A stretch of 64,000 nucleotides of DNA from Antedon mediterranea (Eukaryota > Echinodermata > Crinoidea > Comatulida > Antedonidae): contig NC_092677.1 in NCBI RefSeq assembly GCF_964355755.1, forward strand, positions 13,476,601 to 13,540,600. The letters run 5' to 3'. A program made the position numbers and the translations under genes. Every line of letters begins with the position of its first letter. The first letter of the stretch is position 1. The notes below the pieces were generated by a model, which searched no databases, had not been told where the DNA came from, and worked only from the letters and a program-made list of their open reading frames with translations. Of the stretch, positions 33,283 to 45,525 are shown one piece after another.

Positions 33283-34741
33283 TTAACGTCGAGACTGAGT
33301 GTCTTTACTCCGACAAGCCTTGACCAATTTCAGAGCAGGGCAGCAAATTACAACAAAAACAAAGGCAATGAAAAACGTCACTGGAAATATAAGAAGACCT
33401 AATATTAATATCACGATGAAACATGGTAGTGGGAGTCCTGTCTGTACCTTGCAACATTTAACACCGTCATCGTGTTTAAAATCAGCGCAACATAAACGGG
33501 ACATACACGATTCATCTTGTCGATTTGCAACTGTGCTTTCAGCTATTGCAACGTTTGATTCCTCCGTGTCTGTAATGTCTATTTCAACTTTTTTTGCGGT
33601 TTCTTCTAAATCATTTTCTTCTTTTTTAATGTCGTTCTCGCTTACATTTTCTTTTTGTTTGCGTTTCATATGTGTCTTTGCCTCCTCTGCTAAATTTGTC
33701 CATGCATCCCTATGAATAAAATGAACTGTTTTTTGTGATACTGATTAATTAGGCAACGATAGAGATGTTTGTGACGATGTTGTATTTGTATTGGTGATGA
33801 CGATATTAGTAAAAATGTTAAAGTTTATGACAATTTTGTTTGTATACGATAGTCTATACTGGGTTATTGGTGGATATCACTCAGTGTGGATGGTGCTGGT
33901 AATATTATAATCATCGACGATGGTGTTGGTATATCTGGTATTGGTTACGAGATATATTTTTATTGATAGAAACGAGTAAATAATTTTACCAATGACTGTA
34001 CACTTACACTTTTTCATTCATGAGATCTTTCTGATTAAAATGTTGTTTAAAATGTACATTGTCTGGTTCAAATTCACTCGCTTTGATTCCATATGGAACG
34101 ATCTCGCTAGTGAATGCTTGTGTGTGGGGTAGATCGTCATCCCTTAAAATACAATGAAAACAGGTTGATGTATCAAAAACAGAACTCCTCTTACAGGGAC
34201 ACCTTCGGGACCAAACAAGGTGTTGCTTTAATTAGAGTGTCCAAAATAAGGGGTTCATATAATATGAACAGATTGACTTATTACATTACCATTTTTGTTT
34301 TGGCGAAATGTTTACGGACATATTATGTCCATGTAACGCCGGTAGTGTGTATATAGGGATGATCTGAATACGTTTATTAAAATAAAGATATATAGGCCTA
34401 CATAGCTGTGTTTTATAATCAACAATTTGTATTTGTAAATAGTAATATACACATTCTGTAGTGGCTTTAGTATTGAACAAATGTTTTTCAACCGGTCAGA
34501 CATTATACCGGGGCACTACCCTTCTTGATAATAACGTCTACGCAACTTACCACATCAAAACCTCCCCTCTTTCTTCGCCCTTACCATCTTCGAAATTTAA
34601 AGTTGATCTGCGAATGTACATGTTATCTCGTTGGGAAGAAGATGATGTAGGTCTATGACCGTTTGAAGGTGTCGATGGTAAATATACTGTCGCTGGTGAC
34701 TGCCGGTTGTCATGATGGCTGTTAGGTTTTGATTTAGGCAT
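33283..34741 (-). CDS. single-pass membrane protein of unknown function
   Basis: Three minus-strand exons, 34551-34741, 34008-34142 and 33283-33709, join in phase 2 at both introns and give 250 residues. The N-terminal half is hydrophilic, with a Ser/Pro/Asn-rich first 50 residues, then a conserved-looking acidic segment (DDDLPHTQAF) and a Lys/Glu-rich, probably helical stretch around 115-165. A Cys-rich patch (CMSRLCC, then VKCCK) precedes one strongly hydrophobic segment of about 30 residues near the C-terminus, which ends CCPALKLVKACRSK. There is no signal peptide, so I expect a tail-anchored or type II protein with the N-terminus in the cytosol; the cysteines beside the membrane are candidates for palmitoylation. 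I do not recognise the family. It converges with the P450 gene. Confidence 0.7.
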
Positions 34742-36333
34742 CTTGCTAAATAGACTTACAGTGGAAAGTGAGATAGTTTATCTCATGGTATCCTATGGCA
34801 CATGAACATTATCATAATTAATGTATTAGGCCTAATTCATAAAAAAAAAATATTGGCAATGAAGTAATCTCATCTGATTAATTTCTGCTGTCAAGAAAAT
34901 TGTCGAAAAGTCGGAACAGATCCCTGAAAAGATAGCATTGGGTTGTCTCTCCGTTTCCACCATACACCTACTGTAAAATGTATGCTATTACATAATGGTC
35001 TTCACAATATAGGTCTACTGATTGAAAATAATGTGCCTGCCTGTTATGTGTCAGACGATAAACTTATTTAAGGTAGGCCTAACTAATTTTCCTATACGTA
35101 CCAGCACACGGGTGCTTAATATAAACACAGGTACACGCATTTATGTTGTCTTTCTGTGTCTCTTCAAATAGCCTATTTTCTATACTTAGCACTACGGTGA
35201 CAAATAATTAGGGTGTCGTAACAACACCATGTACTTACCATGTACAGGTGGTATGTCTAATGTGCCTAAATTACATATTGCACGATATGTTATACCAGTA
35301 TGTGATGTAAATGAATGGCATGGGCCTACGCTGTTTGATAAATGGGATTGGTTTTAGTATTGGTTTAGTATCAACTGACTTTCTTCTTTGTCATTAAAAT
35401 AGAAACCAAACAGCCAGCGATTCTTAAAGTCCTATTAACAATGCGAGATCAAATACAAAACAGTATTCACCTGGTCTAGTTTTTCTATTATGCAAACATT
35501 ATTTTTACGGCATCGGACATGATTTGTAACATCATATTGCTTTTAATCATTTTTTTTTTTTCAGTAATCATGTTCTGAATTATCGGATAAATTGCTCACG
35601 CTTAAGCCTTTCAATTCATCTTCGAATACTTCTACTAAACGTTGCTCCAAAAATTGATTGAAATTAGGTCTTAATAGTTGCAAGTAATCACCAAAATAAT
35701 TGTTACTGTTACAATTCAGACTGTTTGTTCTGTTGTTATCTTTCATAATCACAATATGTAGGTCACTCCATAAACCCCTACACCTTATTAATGATCGTTT
35801 ATACAATCAAATGACATCGATACAAATACTGTAATATTTTAACATTTATTGTTTCGTGTCTTAATACTTTTAAATGCATGAATTACCGAGATATGTTAAT
35901 GGTGTAAAATCCACGATTTTGTTTTGTTTAAATACATAAATGATACTTTTGATGGTCATTTCAGCACATTAAAGTAAGTTACCAGGAATTCGAGATTCGA
36001 GAATGTAATTATATCCGGTTCACACACATTGTAACATTACTGTTTTTTTAAAATAGATACAGTATGTGAAAAGGCGTTTCAGTATCGTAACAAGCCGGTG
36101 TAAGATTACACCCTATATCATATGTATCTGCACTTATATTTAACGATTTTTTTTTACATAGCGTTTATATATACACTATGGCCAATTATATATACACCAA
36201 ATAGCAAGTGAAAGCATTGTGTTGAAACTTGTTGTCTTACCTAACAATACATATAATACCCTATAAGAATATCTTGCGAGTTCATTAAAAATTGAATGTT
36301 TTTTAATTTGATATTATTTACATTTTTTTTTTT
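34742..36333. other. intergenic spacer between two minus-strand genes
   Basis: AT-rich and mostly featureless. An open frame of 81 codons on the minus strand (35561-35806) is acidic at its end but has no ATG start or family signature, and I left it out. The right part is the 3' region of the zinc-finger gene. Confidence 0.45.
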
Positions 36334-38115
36334 TCACGTTGTAAACTCGACATTTTTGTCAATTACAATAGATTCTTCAGGAATAATGAGAATCGTACCC
36401 TCAACGTTTTCATCCTGCTTGCGTGATTGGTTGAACTGACCCAGGTTCGCTCCACCTGAATGCACCGTCACATCGACATCTTCTTTGTGCACTTCCAAAT
36501 AATGTTCTATCAAATCCTTATAAACATCCGTGTTGAACACTTTACAGACGTCGCATAGATAAACTTTGGTGTCCTTGTGTTTGGCGGTATTTTTTATATG
36601 TTTACGCAGGTTCCCAAGGTAGAACGTCGTGTACGAGCAATACGGACAACACAAACGATTTACAGGATCGTGCTGTTTTTTATGCCTTCGTACACGATAC
36701 GCTGTCTTTCCTACAAAAGTGCACTCTGGAAAGTCACATTTGAACGGTGTCTCATCCGAATGAGTTATCATATGCCGTCGTAACCGATTCTTATTCCCAG
36801 CTTTGTAGCCACACTGTGTGCAAAGGAACGGTTTTTCTTTAGTGTGTGTACGAATATGAATCTCGAGTTCACTATTACTGACTGCAGCGTATTTGCAATT
36901 GTCATACGTGCAAACGAATGGTTTGTTATTTTCATGCACTGATTTAATGTGGAGTCTCAGTCCGTCCAAACTGACATACTTTTTACCGCATTCATCACAT
37001 TGGTATTGCAATTCTTCCAGTCCTTTCTCTCGCCTGTGACGCTGAACATGTTTGCGTAACAGACTATGCTTTGACGCCGCATAATCGCACTCGGAGCATT
37101 TAAAATCCTTGATGCCAAGATGACGCTTCATATGGATGCGCATGTCTGACTGTGTAACACAAGAATACGCACACATGTGACATTTAAAAGGCTTGTCACC
37201 AGAGTGAATGCGCATGTGCACACGCTCAGAACTTGCCCGAATGACTTTCTTACAAATTGGGCATGTCCAAGTTTTGAACTTTGATTTTGGTTGTTTCAAT
37301 TTTAGTTCTGTTTCTGTTGCATCACTTTTTTCAGTACTTTGTTTATCATTATCGACACTTTCACTTTGCTCAGCAATTTTCGTTTGTTTTCCTTTACAAT
37401 TTTTCTCCTTGACATTACCGTTAATTTTACATGATTCTTTTTTCTTTTTTTTCATAACTTTTTTCCCAGATTTTTTTTTCCTGTATCTTTTCTTTCTGGT
37501 TTCACACCAATCGCCATCACTATTGTCATCTTCACATACATCATCATTATCTTTTTTTATGAAACCGCTTTCTTTTTTAGTTGATATATCCTTTTCTGTA
37601 CGTCTTTGTCTAAAAGGTGTATCAATATTTCCAAGTAACTTGTCTTCCAAGTATCGACTGTAATCGTAGTCAGTAGCAACGTTTTCAGGCTCATCACTAG
37701 TCTGTTTTCTTTCTTTAAAACATTTTTTTAGTTCTATAGCTAGAATCTTTCTTTTTATAGTGCCAGCAGACTTCTCTCTTACAACATCTCCAGTACACTC
37801 TGTAACATCATCAGTATTTTTGTTCTCGTCAATGCCAAGCAATAACTTTTCACTTGTGGATTCCTTAATATTATCTCCACAATTTGAATCACCCTTTGAA
37901 TCTTCTAACGACGTAGGCTGCTGTAAAGGCAACTGCAATAGCACATCTGGTGTTGGTTCCGCTGAAGCATTATCAGTAGATTGAGTTGTTGAACTTGATA
38001 CAATAGGCTGCTTTTTGCATTGACTTTTTCTATGTTTAATGTAATTTTCAAGTCCGTTGATGTGACTATTGCATTTAAGGCATAAGTGAATATCCGATTC
38101 ATCTATTTCATCCAT
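36334..38115 (-). CDS. C2H2 zinc-finger protein, ZFP64-like N-terminus
   Basis: One coding exon of 593 residues. I start it at 38115 because the bases before that ATG on the minus strand (ATTTCCCCAG) are a strong splice acceptor, so the open frame upstream is intron and an untranslated first exon is expected. Residues 12-34 form a lone C2HC finger beginning DIHLCLKC, similar in place and pattern to the N-terminal finger of ZFP64. Residues 35-280 are acidic and Lys-rich with likely nuclear localisation signals (KKRYRKKKSGKKVMKKKKK). Nine fingers follow at about 282-546 in a tight array, two of them with the longer C-x4-C spacing (CTYDNC, CDFPEC). It is probably a nuclear DNA-binding regulator. 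Orthology to ZFP64 is only suggested; the finger linkers are not the same. It is head to head with the gene at 40009. Confidence 0.85.
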   Translation of the reverse strand: MDEIDESDIHLCLKCNSHINGLENYIKHRKSQCKKQPIVSSSTTQSTDNASAEPTPDVLLQLPLQQPTSLEDSKGDSNCGDNIKESTSEKLLLGIDENKNTDDVTECTGDVVREKSAGTIKRKILAIELKKCFKERKQTSDEPENVATDYDYSRYLEDKLLGNIDTPFRQRRTEKDISTKKESGFIKKDNDDVCEDDNSDGDWCETRKKRYRKKKSGKKVMKKKKKESCKINGNVKEKNCKGKQTKIAEQSESVDNDKQSTEKSDATETELKLKQPKSKFKTWTCPICKKVIRASSERVHMRIHSGDKPFKCHMCAYSCVTQSDMRIHMKRHLGIKDFKCSECDYAASKHSLLRKHVQRHRREKGLEELQYQCDECGKKYVSLDGLRLHIKSVHENNKPFVCTYDNCKYAAVSNSELEIHIRTHTKEKPFLCTQCGYKAGNKNRLRRHMITHSDETPFKCDFPECTFVGKTAYRVRRHKKQHDPVNRLCCPYCSYTTFYLGNLRKHIKNTAKHKDTKVYLCDVCKVFNTDVYKDLIEHYLEVHKEDVDVTVHSGGANLGQFNQSRKQDENVEGTILIIPEESIVIDKNVEFTT

Positions 38116-40008
38116 CTGGGGAAATAAAATTGTTTTCATTACTGTATGAATGTATGTATACCCAAAATTATGAATGATGTGCATCCATTTGTACATGCCA
38201 CACAGACAACTAGATAGGCTAGCTAGGCAGAGTGCAAGCGATAACTGGCCTGGTGGTCATTCAAATCAATGTACTGCACTAACCATCTTATTCTAGCTAG
38301 AATACTACTGTAGTTATATCGGTATTTATTTTAACACCTCGCTTTGAATAAATGCCTCAAACTCAAATAGGCCTAGGCCTACTACTATTTTATTTATTCT
38401 ATCTAGGCCTAGTTATTCTTATACTGTAATACTAATATTAAGACTAGGCCTAGAGTTCAGTTAGGCTAGTAGCCTAGCTAGCTAGAGGCCTAACTATAGG
38501 TAGTTAAGCTGGGCTAGATTAGATAGTAGGCCTATTATAGGGCGCCGATAGATAGGGGAATCCATAGATAGTAGGCCTAGATAGGATAGGCTAGCTAGGC
38601 CAGGCTGCCAGGGTCAGAGGGCCCAGCAGGCAGGGTCAGGCTAGCTAGGCTAGTAGAAAGGCCCAGCCTAGCTATTTATATTATTATTTTATACCCTACT
38701 AGGTCCAGACATAAGTAGTATATCCGCCTCTAGCATATCTAACCTAGTCGAAAAATAAATTGAGATTGGGAAGCTATTTCAAACCTTTTTTTAAGCTAGG
38801 GGCCTAGCCTAGGCCTAGTTTTTTTCTTTTAGAGTTTTAAACTAGACGACGGATGGTGTAGAGTCTATTCGTCAATGAAAAGGAAAGAGGGCGACATGCG
38901 AATTAAGTTTCTCTTGGATTTAGATTCTATCCGTGGAGAAATTCATTTTGAATTATTCATCCTTCACCACAAATAGCACCAAATAAAATCATCAAGCAAA
39001 TTAAATCCAAGAAATACTTCTATAGAAACCGTTTTTACGTACTTTTAACATCAAACATAAGTTAGGCCTAGCTCGAGCGAGCGATTCAACCGTAAATTGT
39101 GTCTGCATTTCTGAATCAACCCGCGTTCTTACCCAAATTTGTTTCATGTCTTTTGATATTTTGTTTGTTATTTATTTATATTTACGTGTTTTTTTTTTGC
39201 TTTTATCGTCAACATAGAAGCTTTCTACAGAAAGAAGTTTCGAATTGACATTTAGGCCTGTACAGAGTTTTAATTATTTCCAATTTGATCAAAGCGGTTA
39301 ACAGAAAATACATAGCACAACATGGGAAACTCAATTGTCTTCTGACTTTTGACTTTTTTTCATAGTGCAACTTTATCAGGTTAACTGTTTTTTTTATTCG
39401 ATCTAATTTTTGCCAAGTAAATAACTGTTATGTTATGAGAGAAACAAAATACTAATACAAACAATTTATACAAGTTTATTTTAGAAAATTTACTGTTTTT
39501 ATTATTTGTTTAATGTCATTTTCGACGTGACCATTAATCCTAATTGATACTCGCAAGACACAACAATTTTATTTTCTTTCTTCATTTCTGATTTTGTTTT
39601 GTGCTTTGATTTAAATAATATACTTATCTGAAACGCATTCGTTAAAACAAATATATTTATAATTATCGGTAAATAAATCGCAATCAATTTAGATCATTTG
39701 AAATGTTCCTTATAAAACAATCTTCTAGAAAGAGGACACCTATGAGTGATGACGCAAAATATATTAATTCATATTTGATTATCATAATGACACGTATGAC
39801 GTCACAATTGTTGCGCGGAATAAAGTCTGTGTATAGTATTACACAACCAAAACTTCAGTATACAACAAGCTCCGACAACACGGTGAAGAGACATCATCTC
39901 CTTTACTCAGTTTTTCTGTGCTTAGTTTCTTTCAAAAATATTCCGATTGATTTATCAAACATTATTACTAGGCCTATTTATTATATATTTATCATAAAAT
40001 AACGCATT
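38116..40008. other. divergent promoter region with dense TAGGCCTA
   Basis: It lies between the minus-strand zinc-finger gene and the plus-strand gene at 40009. The part at about 38360-38820 is packed with TAGGCCTA, CTAGCTAG and related palindromes. The rest is AT-rich. Both genes' first exons and promoters should lie here; no TATA box is convincing. Confidence 0.5.
38360..38825. repeat. low-complexity CTAG/GGCC block
   Basis: It contains many copies of TAGGCCTA, AGGCCTAG, GCTAGCTAG and GGCTAGCTAGGC with no fixed period. A similar block is at 63645-63900. The octamer TAGGCCTA is also scattered through the whole window. Confidence 0.8.
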
Positions 40009-42745
40009 ATGCCTATATTATTTTGTGGTGCAACAATACGATTGCCTAAGTTTCCACGAATAAACAACAAAGGTAAGAATATTAAGCTCTTAGGCCTAGA
40101 TGATATTTCAAATCGAACAGATGCCTAGGAAATAAACTTTGTAGGCCTAGATCTGAAGAGAAGTCAGAATGTTGATGTAGGCCTGATTATAAATAAAGTA
40201 TTATTTTAATATTAAAAGAGGAATATAGTTCTAATCAATATTAGGCCTAATAATATTTTGTAATTAAAAAAAAAATAAATATTAAAAGTAGGCCTAACCT
40301 ACCCAACCCAACTCTAGGCCTAGATTTTATTACAAGTTAGTTTAATAGATGAAATTGTTCATTTCATTTATTAATTACTTATTTAGGTATGATTGAAATA
40401 TTAAAGACGAAGATAGTTTTTCAATAAATTATTATTATGGAAATACGAAACCTAGATCGGACTCCTAGGAGGGAATTGTTTTGATATGTAACTATAGAGA
40501 TTTAAATCTGCCTAGTTACTTACCACGCGTACATATTAAAGTAAAGTCTGCGCGCGTACGTACAGTATGTGTATAGTATGCGCACTACTCTCTGGCGGCG
40601 CGGAACGACATGTCATGCCAACGTCATGAAATTGTGTAATTCTATTGGTTAAAATAGACGAATCGAAACAACCAATAAACAAACTTGGTTTTTCTTTGGA
40701 GATAGTTCTGATTGGCGGAACCGTCTAAAACACATAACTTGTAGCCAATGATGATCGACGTAAAATCATTGGTACAGAGTGTGTATATTTACGTTATTAA
40801 ATGTAATATATTTGTTTGTATATTTTTAGTTTTACCATTATTGCCAAAGAAAGATGGTAAATATAAATCAGTACAACAGGTATTGGCCACTCGAACAACT
40901 GAAGAAAAACGAAAACTGGATGTGAGTATCCGCACATAATTTTATTTTATTTTTAGGCCAGGCATTATTTAGGAAAGATGATGAGAGTGTGTCTAGCTAG
41001 TAGCTTTGGGAACGTAACCGGCCCAGGGCGCCGATAGCTGCTAACAAGGTCTGTAGATGGCTAGTTAGGCTAGCCTCAAGGATACACTGTAAGCCTAGTC
41101 TATGTTAGGCTAAGAAGGGAATTTTCTATCATTTAAACCGTTAACTCGTTTTGACTAATTATCTTACAGGAGATGCTTGGAGTTCCTCACGGCAACATTG
41201 AATCTTTTGCTGGTCTCATCACCTCTGCATCAGGTACCGTAAATCAAAATGTTGGACTAATAATACTAATAACTAGCTAGGCCTAAGCTATAATTTGTTT
41301 TGTATTTTTAATGGCCACAGATCCTGATTGATAACTGAACTATGAATACATAACGAATTTCAACAACAGTCTATATTCTATTTGCATTGTTGCTTTATTT
41401 TGTTCATTAATAATATTATTATAATTCAGTACCTAACTGCACAACAACCAACAAAAGTGACACGTCAGCAAAACCAAAACGTAAACGCCTTGGTAGTTGT
41501 AAAAACGTATTTATTGTAAAAGAAAAGGGTGCCATCATTATCTCTCCGGTTAACTCATCGACCCAGGCAGAAAAATCGGCCGAAAAGGTTCCCACAGGTT
41601 TGTATGAATTTTATTTACGTTTTTTAAAACTTTACAATTAAGTTTGAGTTTAGAATATTTTTTAATAAGAAGTCTAACATATGGAATTATAAATGGGAGA
41701 TAAAGAACATATTTAATAGGAAATTTATTGGTTAAAATAAACGAATTCAAAACATCAATTTGGAGTGCATGCATAAATCTTAAAATGATTGCCCATGGTG
41801 ACACATTGAATCATCACGAACACTTTGAATAGCGATTAAATCAGCTTTTTGATACCATATAAACCTTGTCTTATATATTACAGTACATAACTGCAAGAAA
41901 ATCAGCAAGGATGACATGTCAACAAAACCAAAACGTCTTGGTAGTTGTAAAAACGTAGTTATTGTCAGAGAAAAAGGTGCCATCGTTATTTCTCCAGTTA
42001 GCTCGGCAATTCATACAGCAGACAAACCAGCCAATGATGATATCAATGAAATTGCAGCAGACACAATCTCTCAAGTAGATGCCCTTACTCCAGTAGTAGA
42101 AGTAGAAGAGGCCACCAGAGTTGCAATACTCACTGAAACAGCAGCAGATTTTGACATCCTCACTCCAGAATGCACTGACGTTGATGCAGGTGAATTGGAA
42201 ACAGAAATTGAACAAATGACATCAAATCTTGTGGAAAACACACTAGCTAAAATTCTGGCAACACCTAATGAGGAAGTAAACATCATTCCTGGTCTGTATG
42301 GTAAGATACATTCTTTAACTATTTTTAGGGGTTTTACCTTTTAAACTAGAAATAGTACGTGAACATGTAGGTCTAGTCAAAATGATTCATTAATTTAATG
42401 CATCATTAGATAATACATATTATTACCATATATAAATGTTATTATTACTTGTAATTTTTAGGAAATGAAGAGGTGGAAAATGTAGAACCAGAAGTAGTAC
42501 CATTGGAAACAGAAAGAGAAGCAAAGGAAGCAGGCATAGTAGAAGATGTAGAAAAGGTAGCAGAAACAGAAATGGAGGAAGCAGTAGTAGAATATGTACA
42601 TAACCTAATAGAAAAGGCAGTAGTACCTGAAACCATGGAGGTATTATACCTCCATGCTGAAACTGTAGACAAATTAAAAGAAAATGAAACAAAAGAGGAG
42701 GCAGTAACAGAAGCTGTAAAAGCAGTTGAGGAATCTCATTCATAA
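40009..42745 (+). CDS. unknown protein with duplicated SCKNV exon
   Basis: Six exons, 40009-40072, 40830-40921, 41170-41233, 41430-41597, 41884-42300 and 42462-42745, join with continuous phase to give 362 residues. The short first exon encodes a basic start (MPILFCGATIRLPKFPR). Exons 4 and 5 both begin with a Val, then a Cys, then KPKR and LGSCKNV, then KGAI and ISPV, so they are tandem copies of one exon with the same 1-1 phase. The C-terminal 190 residues are very acidic (Glu and Val-rich) and probably disordered or coiled. I know no family with this pattern. A conserved basic motif plus a long acidic tail would fit a nuclear or chromatin protein, which is inference. The donor of exon 3 (GTACCG) is weak. 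A poly-A signal lies near 42888. It is head to head with the zinc-finger gene. Confidence 0.72.
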
Positions 42746-45525
42746 ACTGGATAGATACGACACAATTAAAAAAAGAAGAAAACAAAAACATTAGTTAATA
42801 GAAACAATGGAATCATGTTTACAATGCAGTCTACCTCATTATTTATTGATTAAAAGTATAAATATACTGGATGTATTTCAATTTGGATAATAAAAACAAG
42901 CTTATATTTTTAATATCAAAAGTTTAATTTCATTTTTGGTTGTTTTTATTTTTATATGTTATTTTAATTTAATATTATATTTAATATACTAGAAGGTAAA
43001 TGAAGTAAATTCATTACCTGGCTGATTGAGTAGGCCTACAAAGCAAACAAAGAAGGATCGAGGCACGGCAAGTGCTTTGAACAATGTTTGCAAACTAATA
43101 TTTAAATTATAGTTAAAAATATGTCAGTAAAACAAGTTTCCGAATTGTGATTCAGACTTTTACCCTACTATTATACCACTAGGCTTTCATGATACAATTT
43201 TTAAAAAACTTAAAGACAAAGAAATGAGTTCACAAAAATATTCCAGGGATATAAAATATAATTACCGTATATGACACCAATATTACAACATAGTTTTATT
43301 TCAAATATATAGTGTATTTTTCAAACATGTGGTTAAAAAGGGCTTTTGCAAATTTGCACTCGGTGGCTTTCGGGTTATCGGGCGGAATCGCTATCAAGAG
43401 ATTCCGGAAGCGCAATCTTTGGAGGTAATGGCTGTTGGTTGCCTGGTAGCACTGACGCCTAAAAGGATTATAAAAGTAGAATTTGGTTTTGGTGAGTTTA
43501 CAGGGTTGGTTTTCAATCTGCGTATCTTCCATTCCATTGATCTGACACCAATATTGGAAACAAACATTTTTTCCTTTGTGACGTACTTGCCGACAGTTTT
43601 CAAGTCGTGTACCTCTTGTTGTTTCAGATTTAATTTAAATGTCTTGCCTCTTTACATGCTCACTCTTCCAATATTGGAGACATACCGGTTCCTGGACGAA
43701 GTATATATGTCTCAAGAGAGACCTTTGAGCAGCTGATTCTCATCGTTCTCTGAGACATTACCAATCTCATACGCTTTGGACATGTAACAATTTCAACAGT
43801 ATGGAACTGTTGAAATACAGGACCATTAGGCAACAAAAGAACATCATTATCTCCCTAAGATAGATAGTACTAATATTTACTTTTTCCAGATCTTTTCTTC
43901 TGTTTACATAGTCCCGAATTTCATTTCTATCCAAGAATTTTGATAGTTGATCGTCAAGTGTTCTCACAATGAACTCTTAGAAGTTTCCAGTGTTTTTGTA
44001 GTTTATGATGCAAGAATATGAAATCCAAAATGTTATAAAACCAATTGTGGAATGGCAAATTCTGGAATTCTGACATTTTACTTCATTATAGCTAACAAAC
44101 AAAGGAAATATCGTAATCGAAAAGTAAATAATAAAACTTGTTATTTTAAGCCCTACAGCTAAAAATACCGAATGTTACAGTTAATTCTTTGAAATCACAA
44201 TACTGATTCTGTTATAGCCTGAGTCATTTCTATTGGACACACTTTGATTGACTGGAAATTATGTGGAAAATGATAATGCATATGGGAGCGGCTCAGCGGC
44301 TGACCCGGATACAAAACCTATTCAAGCAAAATATTAGAATAAATCTTTGCAAATCAATATACAATATCGTACAATGATGCACCATACGGAGATGAAGTGC
44401 AGTCAATGCTATTTTACAGTAGGCCTACGTCTCTTTCCATGAGCTTTTTTTGATGAAGCGCAACAAATAAAAGAATGTTATTAGGAATAATAAAGGAACC
44501 CGACTTGACCCCAGTTAGTCTGATGTTCTATCTTATAGCTAACGGGGCTACATGAAAATAGAATGAAAAGATAATTTAAGGATTCCTAAATAAGGACTTA
44601 ACCATTAAAAGATGCTCAGTCTCTCCAACTGAGCATGGAGTAAAGAACTGAGCTATGAAGCGGACATTTTTTTGTAAGAATCAGGCCTATCAATTGTCAT
44701 CGTTTGCGAAAAATGTTACAACCAAATAGGTCTACATGGGATCATGGTTGAAATTGATATTGATAGAGAAATACAATTATCAAATAACCAAATAAAAATA
44801 GGCCAAAAATATTTTTTTGATTATTTTCGATGACCAAAAAAAACACCAGTGATATTTGATAATCCCCTCGTTTCTAGTGCGTTTGTAAAATCGAAATTAA
44901 ACGCTCTCTGAAAATCGGAATCTCCCGAACATATGGTGAAATTGTTATTAAAAGTATTTTTAATTTGGCTCATTTCGCGTCACGAGCTGCAGGGCGTCCA
45001 CGTGTTTTTGTAGATCCTTATCATAATCCACGCGTTAATTGCGATTGCAATGTCATTATTTTATGTCCTTGAATTGGCGGGAATAATTTAAAAAAGGTTT
45101 CTTGGTTGGGCTTCAAGCTGGGATCCCGACGTCGTGTAGAATATTCTATGTGCCATGGACTATCATACTGACGTAACCAGATATTGCTCCCCACCCCTTT
45201 AAAACACATTGAAAAAAAAGTCCATTGTAATGGTAAATGATAAATAACGTTCCTAGAAAAATAAAGAGCTTCAAATTCTATTTTTAGATATTATTAATGA
45301 ATAAGGAATGTTGGTAGCTATCCCTTATAGCAAATCCCTTAGCAAAATTGTAAACAAAAGGTAACTTTTTTTAGACGGTCCCTATACCAGGAAGTGTCAT
45401 GAAGTAACCAGTAGGGTGCTTTGCTTTCAGAAAAAAATATTAATTGGATAGATTGTTGTGGTAAATTTGCACGCTGAAAATGTTCACTTAAGATTTGCTA
45501 AAAACGTGCATTTATAATTTTTAAA
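42746..45525. other. intergenic spacer before the TRAF7-like gene
   Basis: The first 150 bases are the 3' end of the upstream gene. At 43296-43740 open frames overlap on both strands (135 codons plus, 78 codons minus) with Cys-containing peptides but no domain I can name; this looks like part of a mobile element or a dead gene. The remainder is AT-rich without coding signs. Confidence 0.45.

Noticed and set aside
35561-35806. 81-codon minus-strand frame with an acidic C-terminus
   Set aside because: No ATG start and no flanking splice sites that join it to a gene.
37208-37663. 151-codon plus-strand frame rich in Ser/Phe/Leu
   Set aside because: Exact antisense shadow of the Lys/Glu/Asp-rich part of the zinc-finger gene.
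38116-38196. 27-codon N-terminal extension of the zinc-finger frame
   Set aside because: A strong acceptor (TTTCCCCAG) ends exactly at the ATG at 38115, so the extension is intronic.
42423-42791. Leucine-rich minus-strand frame
   Set aside because: Antisense shadow of the Glu-rich last exon of the gene at 40009.
43296-43740. Overlapping open frames on both strands; the minus one has a Kunitz-like FYNPFRRQC
   Set aside because: Cysteine spacing does not fit a Kunitz domain, and neither frame has supporting splice sites or a start; likely remnant sequence.
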